A stretch of DNA of 34,905 nucleotides from Dehalococcoidia bacterium (GTDB lineage Bacteria; Chloroflexota; Dehalococcoidia; Dehalococcoidales; Fen-1064): positions 1 to 34,905 of the forward strand of contig JAUYDN010000141.1 in the NCBI GenBank assembly GCA_030691775.1. The letters are read 5' to 3'. Below the pieces are notes generated by a model. It was given only the letters and a program-made list of their open reading frames with translations, ran no database searches and was not told the DNA's origin. This document shows, in pieces, positions 29,939-34,905 of the stretch (position 1 is the stretch's first letter; the number at the start of each line of letters is the position of its first letter). A program made the position numbers and the translations under genes.

Positions 29939-30307
29939 GTGCCGGTTGATATCGCGAAAGTGCGCGTCAGGTTAGAGGGTGATAAAAAGAAGTTGCTCGC
30001 TGAGCTCGACCAACTTATGGTGCTCGGGCGGCCTTCAGGGGAGCGGCGCGAGGGTAGTCCTTTTGGCAAGCGAGAAGAAGAAGCCACTGAAAGTCTGGAG
30101 CTGGAACGCCGTCTGGCTCTTGAGCAAGGAATTAAAGTCCAGCTGGTTGACGTCGAGGTTGCACTCGGCAAAATCGCGGCAGGAACTTACGGTAAGTGTG
30201 AAACGTGCGGTAAACCAATCGAGCCGGCGCGCCTGGACGCCCTACCCCAGGCAAAGCGATGCATGAGCTGTAAAATACTCCAGGCAAAGAATGCAAAAAC
30301 CAGGTAA
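29939..30307 (+). CDS. DksA/TraR-type C4 zinc-finger protein
   Basis: A 122-residue DksA/TraR relative. A coiled-coil helical N-terminus (about 5-80, with many Glu/Arg/Leu heptads) is followed by a C4 zinc finger CETC-x17-CMSC at 87-111. In relatives this finger and coiled coil insert into the RNA polymerase secondary channel and, with ppGpp, alter promoter choice. That would fit with the rel gene in this window, as inference. Many Firmicutes and Chloroflexi members of this group have no tested role. The start is GTG with AGGGGCAGGG upstream. It overlaps lspA by 17 bases. Confidence 0.9.
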   Translation: MPVDIAKVRVRLEGDKKKLLAELDQLMVLGRPSGERREGSPFGKREEEATESLELERRLALEQGIKVQLVDVEVALGKIAAGTYGKCETCGKPIEPARLDALPQAKRCMSCKILQAKNAKTR

Positions 30308-30788
30308 CCTGTTTACCGATACCCGCAGTCTTGTCATTGTTTTCACGGTTCTTGCCCACCTGACTATCGACCAGCTTACCAAAGCCTGGATAAATAACTA
30401 TCCGCCGGGGCAGGAAATCACCCGGTTTGGTTTTATACGTATTGTTCATATCAACAATACCGGTGCCGCCTTCGGGTTATTTCAGGGGCAAAATACAGTT
30501 CTGGCTATCCTCGCAGGCACCGGGCTGGTAGTCTTTCTGTGCCTGGGATTTATTATTTACCGCCGGCTCCCTTACCTGGTCACGAAGTGGAACCAGATTG
30601 CTTACAGCTTGATTATCGGCGGCACGACCGGCAACCTTATCGATAGACTTCGCTTCGGGATGGTGACGGATTTCATCGACCCCGGATTCTGGCCCGCGTT
30701 CAACGCGGCCGATGCCGGTATCTCAATCGGCGCGGTCATGCTTGCCATCTCCATCCTCCGTTTGGCGCTCAAGGAAAAGAGCCAGTAA
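30291..30788 (+). CDS. lspA: Lipoprotein signal peptidase (signal peptidase II)
   Basis: A 165-residue inner-membrane aspartyl protease that removes signal peptides from diacylglyceryl-modified prolipoproteins. Four membrane segments and the conserved motifs are present: DQLTKAW, NTGAAFGLF, GGTTGNLIDRLRFGMVTDFID (first catalytic Asp) and FNAADAGISIG (second catalytic Asp). The ATG lies inside the end of the dksA-like gene (17-base overlap), so translation is coupled. The esterase at 16458 is a possible client. Confidence 0.97.
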   Translation: MQKPGNLFTDTRSLVIVFTVLAHLTIDQLTKAWINNYPPGQEITRFGFIRIVHINNTGAAFGLFQGQNTVLAILAGTGLVVFLCLGFIIYRRLPYLVTKWNQIAYSLIIGGTTGNLIDRLRFGMVTDFIDPGFWPAFNAADAGISIGAVMLAISILRLALKEKSQ

Positions 30789-30827
30789 ATCGTAATAAAA
30801 TTCTTGGCGTACCCTCTAAAGCGTTAC

Positions 30828-30856
30828 TTGTCCAGCGTTCCTCCTCAATGTATAAT
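30828..30856 (+). promoter_or_regulatory. Promoter of the hicB-hicB-rluD-RDD-gltX cluster
   Basis: TTGTCC (30828-30833), 17 bases, TATAAT (30851-30856); the first gene begins 26 bases later, with a GAAGG site. Confidence 0.6.
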
Positions 30857-30882
30857 GGCAATCAAACGACGAAGGTTGAACA

Positions 30883-31086
30883 ATGATTACGGAGTATATA
30901 AATGAGGCTTTGCGCAGAGCCAGATTCGAGATAATCAAGAATGGCGAACCTTACTATAGCGAGGTACCTGGACTCGAAGGCGTGTGGGCGACAGATGAGA
31001 CACCGGAGGATTGCCGACGCAATCTCGCCGAGGTAATTGACGGGTGGCTTATCGTCCGGCTGAAAAAAGGACTATCCGTACCGTAG
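30883..31086 (+). CDS. HicB-like (UPF0150) protein, first of two
   Basis: A 67-residue protein with the HicB antitoxin core: an N-terminal strand-rich half (FEIIKNGEPYYSEVPGLEGVWATDETPEDCRRNL) with the typical Y-x-x-E/x-PGL pattern, then a helix (LAEVIDGWLIVRLKKGLSVP). It lacks a C-terminal DNA-binding extension. HicB proteins normally neutralise a HicA mRNA-cleaving toxin encoded next to them; no HicA is seen. Its own promoter precedes it and a second HicB-like gene follows 23 bases later. Confidence 0.8.
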   Translation: MITEYINEALRRARFEIIKNGEPYYSEVPGLEGVWATDETPEDCRRNLAEVIDGWLIVRLKKGLSVP

Positions 31087-31109
31087 AAGCAGGGAGGAGG
31101 TTATGGAAA

Positions 31110-31325
31110 GTGAAAACCTTTACTGCATATGTCGAATATGACGCGGAGACAAAGTTGTATGTGGGAATTGTACCCGGGCTCCCGGGCGCTCATACCCAGG
31201 GGGTAACTCTCGGCGAACTTGGCGAGAACCTTCGGGAAGTTTTAGAGTTATGCCTTGAAGAGACCGGTAAACCAGTTACTGAACTATGGAACTTGTCTTT
31301 GTCGCGTCATGTTAGAAACAGCTAA
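31110..31325 (+). CDS. HicB-like (UPF0150) protein, second of two
   Basis: A 71-residue HicB-family core starting at GTG with AGGAGG nine bases upstream (MKTFTAYVEYDAETKLYVGI, then VPGLPGAHTQGVTLGELGENL). The last 20 residues (GKPVTELWNLSLSRHVRNS) are less typical. It overlaps the rluD start by 17 bases. An ATG at 31103 is in another frame and leads only to a short product. Together with the previous gene it makes a tandem HicB pair without HicA. Confidence 0.8.
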   Translation: MKTFTAYVEYDAETKLYVGIVPGLPGAHTQGVTLGELGENLREVLELCLEETGKPVTELWNLSLSRHVRNS

Positions 31326-32220
31326 TAACCTCCATTATACCGTTGACCAGCCGGGCGCCAGACTTGATAAATACCTTAGCGAAAAGTGCCCGGAGCTATC
31401 ACGCACGCAGGCGCAGAAGCTAATTGAAGAGGGACTGGTCACCGTCAACGGCCAACTCCAGAAAGCCAGCTACAGGCTCGCCGCCGGCGCTCAAGTGCGG
31501 GTCCGCATACCACCCCCTGCTCCCAGCCACCTCATCGCTGAAGATATCCCCATCCCTATCCTGTATGAAGACGAGGATATTCTCGTGGTGGACAAGCCGG
31601 CGGGTATGACCGTTCACCCCGCCCCCGGCAACCCCGAACACACGCTGGTCAATGCCATCCTCGCTCGCCTGAAAAATATACCGGGCGGGACGGAACGACC
31701 CGGAATCGTACACCGGCTGGATAAAGACACCTCCGGTGTGATGGTCGTCGCCAAAAACCCGGCGGCGCACGAAACACTTGCCGCGCAGTTCAAAGGGCAT
31801 ACCGTAACCAAGGTCTACCTGGCGCTGGTGAGAGGACGGCTCACACCGGCAGAGGGTATCATCGAGGCGCACATCGGGCGGGACACGGGCGATAGGAAGA
31901 AGATGGCGGTGGCGGCGGAGAGCCGTGGCAGGCAGGCGCGCACCCGTTATAAAGTCCTGCGCTACCTGGATGATTACACCTACCTGGAAGTGATGCCGGA
32001 GACAGGACGCACCCACCAGATACGCGTCCACCTTTCCGCTATCGGCTACCCGGTGGTGGGAGACGCCACTTACGGCGTGAAGTCGCCGTTTTTGTCCCGA
32101 CAATTCCTGCACGCGCACAAGCTCGGTTTCCGTTTGCCCTTAACCGGGGAATATGTGGAATTTACCGCAGCTTTACCACCCGAACTGGAACGGGCGCTGA
32201 AAGAGATAGGGCAAGTGTGA
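31309..32220 (+). CDS. rluD: Large-subunit pseudouridine synthase, RluD family
   Basis: A 303-residue RluA/RluD-type enzyme that makes pseudouridine in 23S rRNA (or a related RNA). An N-terminal S4 RNA-binding domain (about 14-75; GARLDKYLSEKCPELSRTQAQKLIEEGLVTVNG) is followed by the catalytic domain with GIVHRLDKDTSGVMVV (catalytic Asp), TKVYLALV and MPETGRTHQIRVHL. I start at ATG 31309 (MLETANNLHYTVDQ), inside the end of the upstream HicB gene. An in-frame ATG at 31255 would add 18 unusual residues. The exact target site cannot be told from RluC or RluA by sequence reading alone. Confidence 0.92.
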   Translation: MLETANNLHYTVDQPGARLDKYLSEKCPELSRTQAQKLIEEGLVTVNGQLQKASYRLAAGAQVRVRIPPPAPSHLIAEDIPIPILYEDEDILVVDKPAGMTVHPAPGNPEHTLVNAILARLKNIPGGTERPGIVHRLDKDTSGVMVVAKNPAAHETLAAQFKGHTVTKVYLALVRGRLTPAEGIIEAHIGRDTGDRKKMAVAAESRGRQARTRYKVLRYLDDYTYLEVMPETGRTHQIRVHLSAIGYPVVGDATYGVKSPFLSRQFLHAHKLGFRLPLTGEYVEFTAALPPELERALKEIGQV

Positions 32221-32265
32221 TAGAATTTGTTGAAAAGTGGATTAAATTATATGCGGAGTATAACC

Positions 32266-32799
32266 ATGCAACATCATCTGCACGTAAGAGAAAGCTATAC
32301 GGTTGATTACGCCGGGTTCTGGCTCAGGCTCGGCGCCATAATTATCGATGGCGGTATTTTGTGGGGTCTGAACTACCTGATGACCGGCTTATGGAACCTG
32401 GCGTCCGGTCTGCCATGGGCGGGGTTGACGCAACAGATGATAGAAGAAGGTATCACCACGGTTTCCCTGTGGTGGCTCCGTTCCCTTATTTTCTTACTGG
32501 TATTGGTGTTTTACTTCGTCGGGTTCTGGGCGTGGCGCGGTCAGACACCCGGCAAGATGGTCTTCAGGGTGAAAGTTACCCGCTTCGATGGCTCACCTAT
32601 CGGCTGGGGCGGAGCTTTCCTGCGCTTCTGCGGCTACATCATCTCCGTCATGACACTGCTCATCGGGTTCTTCTGGATGGCTTTTGACGGCCGGCGCCAG
32701 GGCATCCACGATAAGGTGGCGGAGACATTCGTCGTCCGTATCCCCACCCGTAAAGAGCTTACCGCCTGGCGGGTCAGTCCCCAGGGGAGAGCCTCTTGA
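32266..32799 (+). CDS. RDD-family membrane protein
   Basis: A 177-residue protein with the RDD domain: the Arg-Asp pair in GFWLRLGAIIIDGGI at the first membrane helix, two further membrane segments (about 75-95 and 125-148), WRGQTPGKMVFRVKV in the cytoplasmic loop, and the closing FDGRRQGIHDKVAETFVV. The function of RDD proteins is mostly unknown; some have been linked to ion exchange. GGAG seven bases before the ATG at 32266 fixes the start; earlier in-frame starts lack a ribosome site. The last four bases are shared with the gltX start (TTGA). Confidence 0.88.
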   Translation: MQHHLHVRESYTVDYAGFWLRLGAIIIDGGILWGLNYLMTGLWNLASGLPWAGLTQQMIEEGITTVSLWWLRSLIFLLVLVFYFVGFWAWRGQTPGKMVFRVKVTRFDGSPIGWGGAFLRFCGYIISVMTLLIGFFWMAFDGRRQGIHDKVAETFVVRIPTRKELTAWRVSPQGRAS

Positions 32800-34265
32800 C
32801 GGATAAAGTCCGCACCCGGTTCGCACCCAGCCCCACCGGCGAACCCCACATCGGCAATGCCCATTCTGCGTTGTTCGGCTGGCTGTTTGCGCGGCACAAC
32901 CACGGCGTTTTCATCCTGCGTATCGAAGATACGGACGTGGAGCGCAAAGTCGAGGGTAGTGTAGAAAAAATCCTCGAAGGTCTGCGCTATCTCGGCATGG
33001 ACTGGGACGAGGGACCCGAGGTTGGAGGTAATTACGGACCGTATTTTCAATCGGACCGGCTCGACCTCTATCACAAGTATGCCAGGGAGTTGGTGGAAAG
33101 CGGGCACGCCTATCACTGCTATTGTACTGAGGAGCGCCTCGAAGCCATGCGCGCCGAGCAGACCAGCCGTAAGCTCCCGCCGGGCTACGACCGCCGTTGC
33201 CGCAACCTGACCCCCGAACAAGGGGAAACCGAGGAAAGAAAGGGCATCAAGCCGGTGGTCCGTTTCAAGGTCCCCCTCTACGGGCAGACCCGCTTCCACG
33301 ATGAAATCTGGGGTAACATCAGCTTTGAAAACAACACTATCGACGACCTCATCCTGTTGAAGACCGATGGTTTCCCTACCTATCACCTGGCTAACGTCGT
33401 CGACGACCACTTTATGGAGGTCACACACGTTTTACGCGCCGAGGAATGGCTTTCCAGTACGCCACGCCACATTCTGATATATAACGCGCTCGGCTGGACA
33501 CCGCCGCTTTTCGCCCACCTGCCGATGTTAATCGGCCCGGACAGGAGCAAGTTGGGTAAGCGGCACGGCGCTACCTCCGTGCTGGAGTACCGGGAACAGG
33601 GCTACCTGCCGGAGGCAATGGTCAACTTTCTGGCATTGCTGGGCTGGTCTCTGGACGATAAGACTGAAATCATGACCCGCGAAGAGCTTATCCGCTATTT
33701 TACCCTGGAGCGGGTTAGCAAGACCGCAGCCGTCTTCAACCATGAAAAGCTCAAATGGATGAACGGCGTTTACATCCGCAAACTGACCCCGGAGGATTTT
33801 GCACAACGGTGTCTGCCGTTCCTGAAAAAGGCGTTTCCGGATATTGCTCTCCCCAACGACTATGTGCGCCGGGTACTGCCGCTGGTGCAAGAGCGTGCCA
33901 AAATACTTTTCGAAGTGCCGGGACTGACCCGCTATTTCTTCACCGATAAGCTCGATTATGATGCCAACCTGCTCATCGGCAAAGGGATGACGGCGGAAAC
34001 CACCCGGCAGGCACTCCTGGTGGCGAAGGAACGGCTGGAGAAACTGCCTGCCTTCGATGAGCAATCGCTGGAAGCCCTGTTGCGCCCGCTGACAGAGGAG
34101 CTGGGGATAAAAGCGGGACAGCTTTTCGGGGCTTTGCGGACGGCGGTGAGCGGCGAAACAGCCACCCCACCCCTCTTCCAGATGATGGCGGTGCTGGGAC
34201 GGGAACGGTGCCTGGAGAGGATTGGGGATGCGATACAGCGGCTGTCGTCACTACCTGGGAAATAG
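32796..34265 (+). CDS. gltX: Glutamate-tRNA ligase
   Basis: A 489-residue class I GluRS. The nucleotide-binding PSPTGEPHIGNAHSALF (HIGH signature HIGN) is near residue 11. The acceptor-binding insert contains FIEDTDVERK-type sequence (LRIEDTDVERKVEGS), and the second signature reads SKLGKRHGAT where most GluRS have KLSKRHGA. The helical anticodon-binding part ends with LFGALRTAVSGETATPPLF. A TTG start overlaps the RDD stop (TTGA), with AGGGGAGAG ahead, so translation is coupled. Non-discriminating charging of tRNA-Gln is possible but cannot be read here. Confidence 0.95.
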   Translation: MTDKVRTRFAPSPTGEPHIGNAHSALFGWLFARHNHGVFILRIEDTDVERKVEGSVEKILEGLRYLGMDWDEGPEVGGNYGPYFQSDRLDLYHKYARELVESGHAYHCYCTEERLEAMRAEQTSRKLPPGYDRRCRNLTPEQGETEERKGIKPVVRFKVPLYGQTRFHDEIWGNISFENNTIDDLILLKTDGFPTYHLANVVDDHFMEVTHVLRAEEWLSSTPRHILIYNALGWTPPLFAHLPMLIGPDRSKLGKRHGATSVLEYREQGYLPEAMVNFLALLGWSLDDKTEIMTREELIRYFTLERVSKTAAVFNHEKLKWMNGVYIRKLTPEDFAQRCLPFLKKAFPDIALPNDYVRRVLPLVQERAKILFEVPGLTRYFFTDKLDYDANLLIGKGMTAETTRQALLVAKERLEKLPAFDEQSLEALLRPLTEELGIKAGQLFGALRTAVSGETATPPLFQMMAVLGRERCLERIGDAIQRLSSLPGK

Positions 34266-34282
34266 GCACGTCCTGCCCCAAT

Positions 34283-34380
34283 TTGTCATTCCCGCGAAGC
34301 CTGTCCCGTATGAGCGACTTCATCGCCATCCCGATTCAGTCGGGACTCCGATACGGGAGCGGGAGTCCAGAATGAGAGTA
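34283..34380 (+). repeat. Nested palindromic element with the right arm of the inverted repeat
   Basis: It begins TTGTCATTCCCGCG and ends GGGAGTCCAGAATGAG, framing inner palindromes CCCGTAT/ATACGGG and CCCGATTCAGTCGGG. Positions 34299-34346 match the reverse complement of 19615-19662 at 47 of 48 bases. Confidence 0.8.
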
Positions 34381-34449
34381 TACCCCTTGATTCCGGGTCA
34401 GTATGATGACATTCCGCTGTTGCCTGTGAATATCGTAAAATACTGTTAG

Positions 34450-34905
34450 ATGAGCCATTCGTTTTTACAACCCTCCTATCTTGCTTTATACCGTTCCGGT
34501 GAACTGCAAACCCGCGCTGATTTGCTGGAATCGCGGTTAGCGGACTGTGACCTCTGCCCGCACCTGTGCCATGTAAACCGCCTCGAAGGGGAAATAGGTT
34601 TCTGCCGCTCCGGGCCGCAATCAATCGTTTGCGCGGTGTGCGACCACCACGGTGAAGAACCGCCCGTTTCCGGCGAGAGAGGTTCGGGCACTATTTTCTT
34701 CGGGAACTGCACCATGCGCTGTGTCTATTGCCAGAACTACCAGATATCGCAAAACCCGCGTGCCATGAACGGTAAGGAAATGGATGCCCGCTCCCTCGCG
34801 GTGAAAATGCTTTTCCTGCAGAATGACCTCGGGTGCCACAACATCAACCTCGTTTCGCCAACGCACTTTGTCCCGCAGATTGTACGGGCGGTGCTGGAAG
34901 CTGTG
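34450..34905 (+). CDS. Radical SAM protein, PflA-like (runs off the right edge)
   Basis: The first 152 residues of a radical SAM protein resembling the pyruvate formate-lyase-activating-enzyme-like group that includes AmmeMemoRadiSam-type proteins. The N-terminal cysteine-rich part has CDLCPHLCHVNRLEGEIGFC and CAVCDHHGEEPPVSGERGSG. The iron-sulfur motif is C-x3-C-x2-C in GNCTMRCVYCQNYQIS (about residues 87-102). The substrate is unknown; relatives activate glycyl-radical enzymes or act beside MEMO/AMMECR1 genes, which would lie outside the window. The ATG has no ribosome site, and TAAAAT ends eight bases before it, suggesting a leaderless transcript as for polA. Confidence 0.85.
   Translation, partial: MSHSFLQPSYLALYRSGELQTRADLLESRLADCDLCPHLCHVNRLEGEIGFCRSGPQSIVCAVCDHHGEEPPVSGERGSGTIFFGNCTMRCVYCQNYQISQNPRAMNGKEMDARSLAVKMLFLQNDLGCHNINLVSPTHFVPQIVRAVLEAV

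Noticed and set aside
31255..31308. Earlier ATG for rluD.
   Set aside because: The extra 18 residues are the HicB coding region read in another frame and do not match RluD N-termini.

Overview
The window looks like a chromosomal segment of a Chloroflexi bacterium of the class Dehalococcoidia. The basis is inference: the protein sequences read as that lineage, the housekeeping genes are moderately GC-rich, TTG and GTG starts are frequent, and dnaA, obg, nadD, gyrB, rel and hisS are close together. I remember that grouping from Dehalococcoides-type origin regions, but I could not check it by search. dnaA has no dnaN or recF beside it.

Layout. (1) 1-2300: the start of a QueG-like iron-sulfur protein, an AT-rich gene for an Mrr-like nuclease, and a tRNA-like 3' remnant with its own minus-strand terminator. 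(2) 2300-10460: polA-mutM (replication and repair), then comEA-comEC and an overlapping thiolase-like gene (DNA uptake plus an acyl-CoA-type enzyme). (3) 10470-13200: a 36-residue small protein on the minus strand, rplY (L25/CTC), then ilvE-plsY. (4) 13490-17700, minus strand: rel-rpsT, a repeat-rich gap, a secreted esterase and a probable gene remnant. (5) 18020-21620: hisS, a repeat-rich gap, then amtB preceded by a 39-residue membrane protein. (6) 21650-27930: gyrB facing nadD, obg and dnaA, with a candidate replication origin between obg and dnaA and a long dnaA leader. (7) 27930-34265, plus strand: fmt-mazG, dksA/traR-lspA, two HicB-like genes, rluD, an RDD membrane protein and gltX. (8) 34450 to the end: the start of a radical SAM gene.

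Most of the window is core information processing: replication (polA, gyrB, dnaA), repair (mutM, mazG), translation (rplY, rpsT, hisS, gltX, fmt, obg, rluD), stringent response (rel, a DksA-like protein), NAD, lipid and amino-acid synthesis, ammonium uptake and competence. The less ordinary parts are the nuclease gene with the tRNA remnant, two tiny unlisted genes, tandem HicB genes without a HicA, and several dispersed palindromic repeats. One repeat family brackets the esterase, and one inverted pair brackets the origin region. The most interesting regulatory signal is a cluster of G-rich, DnaA-box-like motifs beside dnaA, together with a DnaA whose DNA-reading motif is strongly altered.
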